In this document: in pieces, positions 35,860 through 44,617 of the stretch
How positions within the stretch are numbered: position 1 is the stretch's first letter
How the letters are laid out: each line of letters starts with the position of its first letter
NCBI RefSeq assembly: GCF_007754155.1
Contig: NZ_CP037423.1
Location: 10,908,938-10,972,937, forward strand
Source of the DNA: Stieleria neptunia
Lineage (GTDB): Bacteria; Planctomycetota; Planctomycetia; Pirellulales; Pirellulaceae
Reading direction: 5' to 3'
DNA length: 64,000 bases
Notes under the pieces: generated by a model
What the model was told of the DNA's origin: nothing
The model's database searches: none
Seen by the model: the letters and a program-made list of their open reading frames with translations, nothing else
Translations under genes and position numbers: made by a program

Positions 35860-37055
35860 GCGATCAGGACGGACACCAGAAGTCGGCGGGCGAAACCTCC
35901 TTTCGCACCCGCGCGATTCACGTCGGCAATGAGATCGATCCGGCCACCGGTGCCGTCGTCCCGCCGATCCATTTGGCCAGCACGTTTCGCCAGCCCGGCG
36001 CGGGCGAGTGGGGCCAGTTCGATTACTCGCGAAGCGGCAACCCGACGCGGAGCAATTTGCAAAGCACACTGGCGTCGCTGGAATCGGGCGTCGGTGCGTT
36101 GGCGTTTTCCAGTGGCATGGCTGCGATTCACTGCGTCACGATGTTGCTGGAAACCGGCGACCACGTCGTCGCCGGCTGTGACCTGTACGGCGGTGCGTAC
36201 CGATTGCTGCACAAGATCTGCAACCGCAGCGGGATCGATGTCACGCTGGTCGACATGACCGACGCCGACGCCGTCGCGGCGGCGGTGAACGATCGGACCA
36301 AATTGATTTGGGCGGAAACGATCGGCAACCCGCGGCTGACGATCCCCGACCTGCCGGCGTTGGCGGCAATCGCGAAACAGCGCGGTGTGATCATCGGCGT
36401 CGACAACACCTTCGGAACGCCGGCGCTGGTGCGACCACTGGAACACGGCATCGACATCGTCATGCACTCGGCCACCAAGTACCTGGGCGGTCACAGCGAC
36501 TGTTTGGGCGGGACGCTGGCGGTGGCCGATCAAGAGCTGTTGGATCGGCTCTACTTCATTCAAAACGCGACCGGCGCGGTGCTGGATCCGCTGAGCTGTT
36601 TCCTGGTCAGCCGCGGGCTGAAGACGTTGGATCTGCGGATTCGGGAACAGTCCAGAACGGCGCTTGCGTTAGCACAGTGGCTGGAGCAACATCCGAAGGT
36701 TCGCCTGGTGCTGTATCCGGGCTTGGAAAGTCACCCGCAACACGGATTGGCGGCCGAGACACTCCTCGGCGGATTCGGCGCGATGGTGACGTTCGAGTTG
36801 GATGCGGGCATTGAAGAAACCGCGGCGGTTTGCGAGTCGACCGAGCTGTTTCACTTGGCGGTCAGTCTGGGTGCGGTGGAATCGTTGATCGAGCAACCGG
36901 CGACGATGTCCCACGCCAGCTACGACGCCGCCGATCGCGCCCGATTCGGCATCACCGACGGACTGATCCGTTTGTCGGTGGGCTTGGAATCGTTTGAAGA
37001 CCTGCGCCAGGATCTCGCCCGCGCGATCGACGCGGCCTCCCAGCGGGACGCGTAA
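35856..37055 (+). CDS. Second Cys/Met-metabolism PLP enzyme in tandem
   Basis: A 399-aa protein with the same family motifs: FRTRAIHVGNEIDPATGAVVPPIHLASTF, YSRSGNPTRSNLQSTLASLE, FSSGMAAIHCV, ETIGNPRLTIPDLPAL and the PLP lysine in HSATKYLGGHSDCLGG. It resembles cystathionine gamma-lyase/synthase proteins. ATGA overlap with the upstream gene (35856-35859) couples the two, which suggests that they act in one path, for example transsulfuration in both steps. It differs considerably from its neighbour, so it is not a recent duplicate. Confidence 0.9.
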   Translation: MSDQDGHQKSAGETSFRTRAIHVGNEIDPATGAVVPPIHLASTFRQPGAGEWGQFDYSRSGNPTRSNLQSTLASLESGVGALAFSSGMAAIHCVTMLLETGDHVVAGCDLYGGAYRLLHKICNRSGIDVTLVDMTDADAVAAAVNDRTKLIWAETIGNPRLTIPDLPALAAIAKQRGVIIGVDNTFGTPALVRPLEHGIDIVMHSATKYLGGHSDCLGGTLAVADQELLDRLYFIQNATGAVLDPLSCFLVSRGLKTLDLRIREQSRTALALAQWLEQHPKVRLVLYPGLESHPQHGLAAETLLGGFGAMVTFELDAGIEETAAVCESTELFHLAVSLGAVESLIEQPATMSHASYDAADRARFGITDGLIRLSVGLESFEDLRQDLARAIDAASQRDA

Positions 37056-37150
37056 GCGACCGGCCTTTCCTCGTTCCCGGGCTCCGCCTCACACGGTCGC
37101 CGGCGGAGCCGGCGGGGGTGGCAAGCAGGATGCTTACCCCACTTCCACTT

Positions 37151-37175
37151 GTTCCCAGGCTCCGCCTGGGGACAC
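37151..37175. repeat. Short palindromic repeat (CCCAGGCTCCGCCTGGG)
   Basis: Line GTTCCCAGGCTCCGCCTGGGG in the gap between the PLP operon and the convergent esterase gene. A related but degenerate CCCGGGCTCCGCC is at about 37077. Could help terminate converging transcripts; there is no T-run. Confidence 0.45.
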
Positions 37176-37249
37176 ATTGCTTCGGAGGCTCCCGCCTCCC
37201 GGCCGCGGACCGCGTGTGGCAGGAGCCACACCGGCATGCACAGCATGCA

Positions 37250-38272
37250 TTACTTCGACAATTGCTGCTTGAAAAAATCGAGCATCCAATCGGTCAGCTT
37301 GGGGCTGAGGAAGGCGAACAGATGGCCGTTGCCGGGCAGGGTTTGCAGCGAGGATTCGACGTCGGCATCGACGAGTGCTCGGTGAAAATTTTTGGCGTTG
37401 TTGATCGGGACGATCCAATCCGCTTCGCCGTGGATGATTTGAAACGGCGGGTCTTTCGGCGACGTAAAACAGATCGGCGACGCGGCGGCGTACACGTTCG
37501 GCAGCTCGCGTCGCGAACCGCCTAAGAAAAATGCGAGCGAGGTGTTATCCGGCGGCAGGTCTCGAAAGTCGGTCGGCGGGCCGCCGATGCAGACGGCGCC
37601 GATCGACGGCAACTTTTTCCAACGTTCGTCCTGCTGCGGCCACGACGTGGTCTGGCGAACCGATTGCCAGGGTTCATCGGCGAGCGTGGCGACCAGCGAA
37701 ACCAGGTGGCCGCCGGCGGAATAGCCATACAGACCGACACGTTCGGTGTCCCAAGCGTAGGTCGGGGCGTTTTCGGTGATCCAGACCAGTGCGGACCGCA
37801 CATCGTCGACTTGATCGGGAAATTTTGAACTCGGCGCGTGCCGGTAATTGATCGCGACGGCGGCAAAACCGTTTCCCGCCAAATCCCGGGCATGACGCTC
37901 CATCGTCCATTTATCGCCGGTCGCCCAGCCGCCCCCGTGGACGACCAGCACCACCGGCCAGCGCCGATCGCCCGCCGGCTGCGATGCCGTCTCGGAGGGC
38001 GTTTTGGCTTGCGGCAGATAGACGTCACAGCGGCCCGCGCTGCCCACCTCGTCACCGTCCTCGCCGCAAAAACGCAGATTGGCGATCTTTTTGACATCAA
38101 ACGCAGACTCGTCCGGAGGCTCCGGGGCCGCATCGGCAGCGACCGACAACGATCGCCGGCTCGCCGGTTCATCGCCAGAGGCCGGCAGCGGGCTGCCGCA
38201 AATGCCCGCAAAAACACAGCAAACGCCTGCCAGAACGTAAATTGATCTCATTCCGATCCGCTGTCGTCTCAT
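37250..38272 (-). CDS. Exported alpha/beta-hydrolase esterase (BD-FAE/HSL-like)
   Basis: A 340-aa protein from ATG 38272 (ATG 38251 is an alternative), with a signal peptide (SIYVLAGVCCVFAGICGSPLPASG). The oxyanion motif HGGGW (VVLVVHGGGWATGDKW), nucleophile in GLYGYSAGGHL, and a late IHGEADWIVPINNA (acid) and GNGHLFAF (His) give a complete catalytic triad of the esterase/lipase type. It hydrolyses carboxyl esters, perhaps of acylated polysaccharides given the secretion signal. The gene is divergent from ribBA. Confidence 0.87.
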   Translation of the reverse strand: MRRQRIGMRSIYVLAGVCCVFAGICGSPLPASGDEPASRRSLSVAADAAPEPPDESAFDVKKIANLRFCGEDGDEVGSAGRCDVYLPQAKTPSETASQPAGDRRWPVVLVVHGGGWATGDKWTMERHARDLAGNGFAAVAINYRHAPSSKFPDQVDDVRSALVWITENAPTYAWDTERVGLYGYSAGGHLVSLVATLADEPWQSVRQTTSWPQQDERWKKLPSIGAVCIGGPPTDFRDLPPDNTSLAFFLGGSRRELPNVYAAASPICFTSPKDPPFQIIHGEADWIVPINNAKNFHRALVDADVESSLQTLPGNGHLFAFLSPKLTDWMLDFFKQQLSK

Positions 38273-38288
38273 CGTGGGGTTCCGCACA

Positions 38289-38316
38289 TTGGGCAATTGG
38301 CCTTCCCGCGTATAAT
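38289..38316 (+). promoter_or_regulatory. Candidate sigma-70-type promoter upstream of ribBA
   Basis: TTGGGC (38289-38294), 16-base spacer, TATAAT (38311-38316). The perfect -10 box lies 147 bp before the ribBA start, leaving a leader that contains a family C repeat (38339-38384). No FMN-riboswitch core was recognised in this leader. Confidence 0.45.
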
Positions 38317-38338
38317 AGCGGGGCGACCACCGCAGGAA

Positions 38339-38384
38339 CCTCCCCTCGTCGGCGCTCGACCCTCCTGGAAACGGAGGGTGAAGA
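38339..38384 (+). repeat. Dispersed repeat family C, copy 3
   Basis: CCTCCCCTCGTCGGCGCTCG followed by the hairpin ACCCTCC-TGGAAAC-GGAGGGT. It lies in the ribBA leader, between the candidate promoter and the start codon. Confidence 0.6.
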
Positions 38385-38462
38385 TGAAACCCGCACGATT
38401 TCCCCGAGGGGGTGGTGGCCCATGCTTCTCCACCCGTCCCACCGAACTCCAAAAGCCACACG

Positions 38463-39713
38463 ATGCCCTTCAACGATTCGCTTTCCGGCGAAGACCTTTC
38501 CCTGGATTCCATCCCTGCGGCAGTCGAGGCAGTGCGTCGAGGCGAAGTCGTGATCGTCGTCGATGCGGAAGATCGCGAAAATGAAGGCGACTTCATTTGT
38601 GCGGCCGAAAAGGCGACACCCGAGACGATCAATTTCATGCTCGGCGGTCGCGGCCAATTGTGCGTTTCGATCTTGCCCGAAGTCGGCAAGCGATTGGAAT
38701 TGTCTCCGGTCGTTTCGGACAACAACGCCCCGCTCCGCACGGCCTTTGTCACCCCGATCGACATCGCCACCGCGCGGACCGGGATCACGGCCGCCGAACG
38801 CAGCGAGACGATTCTGCGGATCGCGTCCCCGGATTGCAAGGTCGAGGACTTCGTTCGCCCCGGGCATGTGTATCCGTTGATCGCAAAAAAGGGAGGCGTG
38901 TTGCGTCGCGCCGGGCACACCGAAGCGGCGGTTGATCTGGCGCGGATGGCCGGATTGCAGCCCGCCGGGGTGCTGTGCGAAATCCTGAACCAATCCGGTG
39001 ATCGCGCCACACGTGATGAATTGATTGCGATCGCCAAAGCCAACTCGCTCAAGATCATCAGCATCGAGCAACTGATCGCCCATCGCCGCGTCAGCGAAAA
39101 ACTGGTCAACCGCGCCGCCGAGGCGGTGCTGCCGACCAAGTACGGCGAGTTTCAGATCATCGTCTATTCGGTCGACTTCGAAGACCAAGAACCGATCGCG
39201 CTGACGCTGGGGGATCTGTCCCAGCAGGCCGAAGGTCAAACGCCGCCGCTGGTTCGAATGCATAGCAGTTGCTTCACCGGTGATCTGATCGCATCGCTGC
39301 GCTGTGATTGTGGCGACCAATTACACATGGCCCTTGAAATGATTGCCGCCGAAGGTCGCGGCGCACTCGTTTATCTGCCGCAAGAAGGCCGTGGGATCGG
39401 GCTGGCCCAAAAAATCCGCGCCTACGCGCTCCAAGACCAAGGGATGGACACCGTCGAAGCGAATCACGCGTTGGGGTTCAAAGCCGATATGCGTGACTAC
39501 GGGGTCGGATTGCAGATCTTGAAGGACCTGGGCATCAGCGAAGTTCGGTTGTTGACCAACAACCCCAAGAAACAGCAAGCGTTCAATCTGCGCGGCTACG
39601 ATTTGAAACTGGTCGATCAAGTGCCGATCGTGACGCCGGTGAACAAGCACAACAAGAATTACCTGGAAACGAAACGATCCAAGATGGGCCATCAATTGCC
39701 GGATTTGGGCTGA
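38463..39713 (+). CDS. ribBA: Bifunctional riboflavin enzyme: DHBP synthase and GTP cyclohydrolase II
   Basis: A 416-aa protein from ATG 38463. The N-terminal half is RibB: VVIVVDAEDRENEGDFICAAE (acidic metal/substrate loop) and RPGHVYPLIAKKGGVLRRAGHTEAAVDLARMAG. The C-terminal half is RibA: VRMHSSCFTGDLIASLRCDCGDQL, with the three zinc cysteines, then YLPQEGRGIGL and LLTNNPKKQQAF. It makes both riboflavin precursors, from ribulose 5-phosphate and from GTP, in the cytoplasm. tyrA starts two bases after its stop codon. Confidence 0.96.
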   Translation: MPFNDSLSGEDLSLDSIPAAVEAVRRGEVVIVVDAEDRENEGDFICAAEKATPETINFMLGGRGQLCVSILPEVGKRLELSPVVSDNNAPLRTAFVTPIDIATARTGITAAERSETILRIASPDCKVEDFVRPGHVYPLIAKKGGVLRRAGHTEAAVDLARMAGLQPAGVLCEILNQSGDRATRDELIAIAKANSLKIISIEQLIAHRRVSEKLVNRAAEAVLPTKYGEFQIIVYSVDFEDQEPIALTLGDLSQQAEGQTPPLVRMHSSCFTGDLIASLRCDCGDQLHMALEMIAAEGRGALVYLPQEGRGIGLAQKIRAYALQDQGMDTVEANHALGFKADMRDYGVGLQILKDLGISEVRLLTNNPKKQQAFNLRGYDLKLVDQVPIVTPVNKHNKNYLETKRSKMGHQLPDLG

Positions 39714-39714
39714 G

Positions 39715-40575
39715 ATGCAAACGCTTCCTGAAAAACCGGCGTGGCTCCGTCGCGTTTCGATCCTCGGCGTCGGGCTGCTCGGCGGCAGCGTCGGCATGGC
39801 GTTGCGGCGGCGTGGGATTCACGTGGTCGGCTACAGTCGACGCGAATCCAGTTGTCGCGCGGCGATCGAGGCCGGTGCGGTCGACGAGGGGTTCACGGAG
39901 ATCGCGACGGCATGTCGCGGCAGTGATGTCGTTGTCGTTGCGTCGCCGGTCGACAAGATCGTCGAACTGGCCGTTGCCGCCGATCACGTGTTGGATGACG
40001 ACGCGTTGATCACCGACGTCGGCAGCACGAAGGCCCAGATCGTTGCCGAGATCGCGGCGCAGTCACCGTCGCTGGCCCGAAAATTTGTGGCCGCCCATCC
40101 GATCGCGGGCTCGGAAAAGACCGGCGTCGAAAACGCCACTGCGACGTTACTCGAAGGCAAGCTGGTGATCATGACGCCCGCCGATCAGACGCCGGCCGCA
40201 GCGGTGGATCGGGCTGCCGCGTTTTGGTTGCAGACCGGTGGCGAAATCCTCTCGATGTCCCCCGAACAACACGACCAACGATTGGCGGCGGTCAGTCATG
40301 TTCCGCATCTGGTTTCATCACTATTGGCCAGCCTGGTCGACGACGCGTGCTTGCCGCTGGTCGGCAGCGGATGGAGAGACATGACGCGTGTGGCGGCCGG
40401 TGACCCGACGATGTGGACGGCCATCTGCGTGCACAATCGCGAAGCCATCCTGAACCAACTGGATCACTTTTCCGAGGCGCTGGGATCGCTGCGAGCATTG
40501 TTGGCCGGCGGCGACACGGCGGCGCTGAAGTCTTGGCTGGACGAGGCCAAGGCACGCAAGGAAGCGACGGAGTGA
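39715..40575 (+). CDS. tyrA: Prephenate/arogenate dehydrogenase
   Basis: A 286-aa protein starting at ATG 39715, one base after the ribBA stop. N-terminal NAD-binding motif VSILGVGLLGGSVGMAL, then DVGSTKAQIV, the conserved HPIAGSEKTGVENA loop, and SPEQHDQRLAAVSHVPHLVSSLL, all typical of TyrA. It oxidises prephenate (or arogenate) towards tyrosine. No chorismate mutase or ACT domain is present. Co-transcription with a riboflavin gene is unusual; there is no obvious biochemical link. Confidence 0.93.
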   Translation: MQTLPEKPAWLRRVSILGVGLLGGSVGMALRRRGIHVVGYSRRESSCRAAIEAGAVDEGFTEIATACRGSDVVVVASPVDKIVELAVAADHVLDDDALITDVGSTKAQIVAEIAAQSPSLARKFVAAHPIAGSEKTGVENATATLLEGKLVIMTPADQTPAAAVDRAAAFWLQTGGEILSMSPEQHDQRLAAVSHVPHLVSSLLASLVDDACLPLVGSGWRDMTRVAAGDPTMWTAICVHNREAILNQLDHFSEALGSLRALLAGGDTAALKSWLDEAKARKEATE

Positions 40576-40593
40576 GCGCGTGGTAAGCATTTG

Positions 40594-40658
40594 TTAGCGG
40601 CAGGGCGCGAGCCCTCCGGTGTTTGAAGGTGTTTTCAAGCTGCCACCGGAGGGCTCGC
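40594..40658 (+). repeat. Dispersed palindromic repeat family B, copy 2
   Basis: TTAGCGGCAGGGCGCGAGCC starts the left arm; the right arm CACCGGAGGGCTCGC ends at the start of the family A copy. The outer right arm of family B is replaced by the family A insertion. Confidence 0.7.
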
Positions 40659-40777
40659 GGGCTGTCGGATTTGTGAGCCGCGACGCGTAAGCGGCCGGGC
40701 ACTGCGACGTTGCCCGAGGCCTTACGGCCGGCGGCTCACCATTAACTCAGCAGAACCCGACTAAATCAACAGCCCGC
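40657..40777 (-). repeat. Dispersed palindromic repeat family A, copy 2 (reverse orientation)
   Basis: Ends GCGGGCTGTC (40657-40666) and ACAGCCCGC (about 40769-40777); core GTGAGCCGC...GCGGCTCAC at 40673-40739. It starts exactly at the centre of a family B palindrome. Confidence 0.8.
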
Positions 40778-40820
40778 TTGCACCGTTCCGCTAACACCTT
40801 TCGAGCCAAAGTAGATGGCA

Positions 40821-40882
40821 TTGGGCGAGAGCCTCTCCGGTGTTTTTGAAGCGCAACCGGAGGGCTCGCGCCCTGCCGCTTA
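40821..40882 (+). repeat. Dispersed palindromic repeat family B, copy 3
   Basis: GGGCGAGAGCCTCTCCGGTG (degenerate left arm) and CCGGAGGGCTCGCGCCCTGC (right arm), ending in CGCT. Confidence 0.6.
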
Positions 40883-40894
40883 AACCTCAAGATC

Positions 40895-40940
40895 GACCTC
40901 CCCTCGCTTCGCTCGACCCTCCTGCCAGGAGGGTGACTTC
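40895..40940 (+). repeat. Dispersed repeat family C, copy 4
   Basis: GACCTCCCCTCGCTTCGCTC then the hairpin ACCCTCCTG-CCAGGAGGGT and GACTTC. This is the cleanest full-length copy of family C in the window. Confidence 0.7.
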
Positions 40941-41014
40941 AAAACCGCACGGCCTCTGCGCGGGAGGCCGACTTCACTTTCGTGATATGCATCAGGGCGC
41001 CAATCGACAACGGC

Positions 41015-41698
41015 CTACAAATCGTTCGTCAATTCCGCTAACGCGTCGGGGCGGTCCCGTACCAGCAACCGGGCATCCAGACCGGCTTGTCGGGCGGCGT
41101 CCACGTCGCCTTGTTTGGTGTCGCCGATCATCAGCAACCTGGACCGATCGGTGATCCCGATGCGACCGACGGCTGCGTCGTAGAACCGCGTGCTGGGTTT
41201 CGACCAACCGAGCTGGCTGCTGATCAAGACGGCGTCGAAATGATGCGTGATTCCCATCCCTTCCAAGATGGTCTGCAAGCGAAGGTCGAAATTAGAGGCG
41301 ACCGCAATCGCGTAGCCTTTGGATTTCAGACGCTCGAGGACGGCCAGGACATCCTCGTACAAGCGCCACGTGTCGGCCGAGGCGAAGTGGTTCCAGAGGG
41401 AATCGAACACGCGTTTGGCATGTCTCTCGGGCAGATTGCCAAGCGTGTCGGTGACGATCCGCTGCCACCGCCGTCGCTCGGCCGTCTCGTCGGTCGGTTG
41501 GTCGACGGTGTCGCCAAAAAAATGGCGTTTCATGGCGGCTTTCAGATTCTGGCGCACCTCTTCGAGCGCATGTTCACTGCCCAGAGCAGTGGCGGCGCCC
41601 AGAGCGGTGGCGGCGGTGTGATACGCCCGTGCCGGCTCGGGTTCCGGGGTCATCAGGGTGCCGGTGGAATCGAAAAGGATCCAGTCGTAAGCAGTCAT
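41015..41698 (-). CDS. HAD-superfamily hydrolase with altered motif I
   Basis: A 227-aa protein. Motif I reads ILFDSTGTLM: the nucleophile Asp is present but the second Asp of the usual DxDGT is Thr. Motif II is in AVASNFDLR, motif III lysine in SKPSTRFYDAA, and motif IV in LLMIGDTKQGDVDAARQAG. The Asp two residues after the nucleophile normally acts as general acid in phosphatases, so activity may be modified, as in dehalogenase-like or HDHD3-like members. The substrate is unknown. It is divergent from the MFS gene (84 bp between starts). Confidence 0.83.
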   Translation of the reverse strand: MTAYDWILFDSTGTLMTPEPEPARAYHTAATALGAATALGSEHALEEVRQNLKAAMKRHFFGDTVDQPTDETAERRRWQRIVTDTLGNLPERHAKRVFDSLWNHFASADTWRLYEDVLAVLERLKSKGYAIAVASNFDLRLQTILEGMGITHHFDAVLISSQLGWSKPSTRFYDAAVGRIGITDRSRLLMIGDTKQGDVDAARQAGLDARLLVRDRPDALAELTNDL

Positions 41699-41781
41699 CG
41701 GAGTGGTCGGCGGGGTTATCGGTTGGCGGGCCCCTGTTTGGGCCCCTGTTCGGAAATTTGATCTGGTGCGATGGTGTAGTG

Positions 41782-43233
41782 ATGGAAGACGTGCGAAACG
41801 AAACGAACGAGTTCTCCGAACCCTATCCTCAGGTCGTCAATCAGGCGACGGGGGTGTCGGCGCAGACGCCGGTGGTTGAAGCTGTCCGACCGGGCGATCG
41901 GCACTCCGGATCGACCGTGGGTGGGGCGCGACAGAGTCTTGGCGGGGGCGGTGATGACAACGGCTCGCCCTGGTTGCCGCTGCGCAATCCTATCTATCGC
42001 TCGTTTTGGATCGCGTCGTTCGTTTCCAACGTCGGCACGTGGATGCACGAAATCGGCGCGGGCTGGTTGATGACCGACTTGGACGCTTCGCCGCAAATGG
42101 TCTCAGCCGTGCGGACGGCGATGGCGACGCCGATCGTGTTGCTGGCGATTCCCGCCGGCGCGCTGGCTGATCGGGTCGATCGACGACGATTGTTGTTGGC
42201 CACCCAGGTGCTGATGCTGTTGACCGCGGCGAGCTTGGCGGCGTTGACCGCGGCCGGCGTGATGACCAGCTGGCTGTTGCTGGGACTGACGTTCTTGATC
42301 GGGTTGGGGCTGACGTTGCACGTCCCCACCTGGCAGGCGTCGATTCCCGAGTTGGTGCCACGGCCGCAGTTGTCGCGCGCGATCGCCTTGGGCAGCATCA
42401 ATTTTAATTTGGCTCGGTCAGCCGGTCCGGCGATCGCGGGTGCGTTGGTCGCCATCGCGGGATCCTGGATCGCGTTCTCCTTCAATGCGATCTCGTTTGC
42501 CGGCGTGATCGTGGTGTTGTTGATGTGGCGGCGTCAGGGCCGCGAATCGTCGCGTGGATTGTCGTATCGAAAATCCTTGTACCAGGGGCTGCGTTACGTT
42601 TACCGCAATCACCAAATGCGACACGTCTTGGTTCGGCTCTGCTTGTTTGTCGTACCGGCCAGCGCGCTGTGGGGGCTGTTGCCGTTGGTGGCGCGTCAGC
42701 GATTGGATTGGGGGGCCGACGGGTTTGGGGTGTTGGTCACCTGTGTCGGTGGCGGGGCGTTGATCGCGGCGCGTTTCTTGCCCGTGTTGCAGCGGCGTTT
42801 CGGCGGCGACGCAACCATCGCCCTGGCGATGTTGGTGTTCGCTGGCGGACTGGCGGTGATAGCGTCTTCGACCCAGCGCTGGGTGGTGGTGATCGCGACG
42901 TTGGTGATGGGGTGCGGCTGGATGGTCACACTGACGACCCTGAACACGGCCGCACAAATCACGTTGCCCAGTCGGATGCGGGCGCGGGGGATGAGTTGTT
43001 ACTTGACGGCGCTGGCACTGTCGATGTCCACCGGTTCGTTTTTGTGGGGCAGCGTGGCCGAGTCACTCGGTGTCGGTGGGACGCACGACGGTGTCGCTGC
43101 AGGAGTCGGCGATGGCGTGGGCACGGCGCAAAAAATCGCGGCGGCGACCCTGTTGGTCACCGCCGCGATCGGCATGCTGTTTCGTGTCGTCGGTCCTACG
43201 CGAACATATAGCCCTCTTCACCGTGATCGGTGA
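41782..43233 (+). CDS. MFS transporter (EntS/MFS_3-like)
   Basis: A 483-aa protein from ATG 41782. A hydrophilic N-terminal tail of about 65 residues precedes the membrane part, which begins NPIYRSFWIASFVSNVGTWMHEIGAGWLM, the typical opening of the MFS_3 (enterobactin-exporter-like) group. The loop motif between helices 2 and 3 (ADRVDRRRLL) is present. Ten to twelve hydrophobic helices follow. Such proteins usually export small molecules; the substrate is unknown. Its end overlaps the convergent amtB gene by 38 bp. Confidence 0.88.
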   Translation: MEDVRNETNEFSEPYPQVVNQATGVSAQTPVVEAVRPGDRHSGSTVGGARQSLGGGGDDNGSPWLPLRNPIYRSFWIASFVSNVGTWMHEIGAGWLMTDLDASPQMVSAVRTAMATPIVLLAIPAGALADRVDRRRLLLATQVLMLLTAASLAALTAAGVMTSWLLLGLTFLIGLGLTLHVPTWQASIPELVPRPQLSRAIALGSINFNLARSAGPAIAGALVAIAGSWIAFSFNAISFAGVIVVLLMWRRQGRESSRGLSYRKSLYQGLRYVYRNHQMRHVLVRLCLFVVPASALWGLLPLVARQRLDWGADGFGVLVTCVGGGALIAARFLPVLQRRFGGDATIALAMLVFAGGLAVIASSTQRWVVVIATLVMGCGWMVTLTTLNTAAQITLPSRMRARGMSCYLTALALSMSTGSFLWGSVAESLGVGGTHDGVAAGVGDGVGTAQKIAAATLLVTAAIGMLFRVVGPTRTYSPLHRDR

Positions 43234-44617
43234 TGTCCAGTCCGCGTTGCTCGCTCTCGGCCGGAACGCGAAGCCCGATGACGATGTCGATCAGCTTGAG
43301 CAAGATCAGGCTTCCGATCGCTGCGAAGGCGAACGTGATCAGGACCGCAACGATCTGGCCGATCAGCAGTGCGGGGCTGCCGGATTCGAGCAGCCCGACC
43401 TTGGTGCCGTTTCCGCTAACATCCACGCACGCGCGACTGGCGAACACGCCCGTCAAAACGGCGCCGAGTGTTCCGCCGACGCCGTGGACGCCAAAGGCAT
43501 CGAGTGCATCGTCGTACTTCAGCGTGTGCTTCAGCTTGCTGCACGCCAGATAGCAGAGGATCCCAGCGGCCAGCCCCATCACCAGGGCCGGCATGGGTTG
43601 GACAAATCCTGCAGCCGGTGTGATGCACACCAATCCCGCAACGGCACCACTGCTGGCGCCCAGGACGGTGGGTTTGCCGAGCACGATCCACTCGGTCATG
43701 GCCCAGGCGAATGCGCCGGCGGCGGCCGAAAAGTGGGTGACCGCGAACGCGCTGCTGGTGACCCCATCGCTCAGCAATTCGCTGCCGGCGTTGAATCCGA
43801 ACCAGCCGACCCACAGCATCGCCGCACCGAGCGCGGTGTAGGTCAGGTTGTGTGGCTGGAAGGGTTCGTTGGGGAATCCCATCCGCGGTCCGATCAGGAT
43901 CGCGGCGACCAACGCGGACACGCCGCTGGAGATATGAACGACGGTGCCGCCGGCGAAATCGAGCGCGCCGCCCATGATGCTGCCTTCGCCATAGGCCAGC
44001 GGTCCGCCGTCCCAGACCCAATGGCAAAGTGGGCAATAGATCAGCGTGCCCCACAGGATCGAGTAGATCACCATCGCGCTGAATTTGATCCGTTCGGCGA
44101 ATGCCCCGCAGATCAGGGCGGGGGTGATGATGAAGAACATGCCTTGAAACAGCATGTGCGTCAGCCGCGGAATGCTGCCTTCCATCGGTGTGACCGGCTT
44201 GCCGAGGGCTTCACTCCATTCCCGTTGCACCCCGTTCATGAACAGGTAATCGGTGTTGCCGATCCAGCCGCCGGAGCCGCCGAAGGCGAGCGAATAGCCA
44301 TAGATCGACCAGATCACCGTCATCAGTCCCATCAGGAAGATGCACTGCATCATCACGCTCAACACGTTCTTGCGGCGGACCAGGCCGCCGTAGAACATGG
44401 CCAGGCCCGGCGCGGTCATGAACAGAACCAGCGCGCAGCAGATCAGCATCCACGCATTGTGGGCGGCCAGCGGCCCGTCTTCGATTTGTCCGTCGGTCAG
44501 GCCCGCCGGCGACGCGGTTGTTTCCGTCGCCTCCTGGGCCGGCGCGGCACCCATCGGGCCGAGCAGAAAAAGCGATCCCAGGATCGAGATCGCAAACCAA
44601 AGTCTCCACCTACTCAC
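43196..44617 (-). CDS. amtB: Ammonium transporter (Amt/MEP/Rh)
   Basis: A 473-aa protein. Start GTG 44617 was chosen because GAGGTG lies seven bases upstream and a signal peptide follows (WRLWFAISILGSLFLLGPMG...AQE). Amt motifs are clear: FYGGLVRRKNVLSVMMQ, DFAGGTVVHISSGVSALVA, the twin pore-histidine regions (first His in GGTVVHI; second in GVHGVGGTLGAVLTGVFA). About eleven membrane helices. Conducts ammonium into the cell. No PII (glnK) gene lies next to it in this window. Confidence 0.95.
   Translation of the reverse strand: MSRWRLWFAISILGSLFLLGPMGAAPAQEATETTASPAGLTDGQIEDGPLAAHNAWMLICCALVLFMTAPGLAMFYGGLVRRKNVLSVMMQCIFLMGLMTVIWSIYGYSLAFGGSGGWIGNTDYLFMNGVQREWSEALGKPVTPMEGSIPRLTHMLFQGMFFIITPALICGAFAERIKFSAMVIYSILWGTLIYCPLCHWVWDGGPLAYGEGSIMGGALDFAGGTVVHISSGVSALVAAILIGPRMGFPNEPFQPHNLTYTALGAAMLWVGWFGFNAGSELLSDGVTSSAFAVTHFSAAAGAFAWAMTEWIVLGKPTVLGASSGAVAGLVCITPAAGFVQPMPALVMGLAAGILCYLACSKLKHTLKYDDALDAFGVHGVGGTLGAVLTGVFASRACVDVSGNGTKVGLLESGSPALLIGQIVAVLITFAFAAIGSLILLKLIDIVIGLRVPAESEQRGLDITDHGEEGYMFA

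Larger units (their letters stand above)
40576..41014. other. Repeat-packed intergenic gap, no gene
   Basis: Almost every base of this 440-bp gap belongs to repeat families B, A, B and C in that order. Small frames here reflect the repeats. Confidence 0.7.

Noticed and set aside
34588..36069. 493-codon open frame opposite the tandem PLP enzymes
   Set aside because: Antisense shadow; the plus-strand genes carry all PLP-enzyme motifs.
38317..38462. FMN riboswitch before ribBA
   Set aside because: The leader contains a dispersed family C repeat and none of the conserved FMN-aptamer core I can recognise.
38169..39320. 383-codon minus frame overlapping ribBA and the esterase
   Set aside because: Lies opposite ribBA, whose catalytic motifs are clear.
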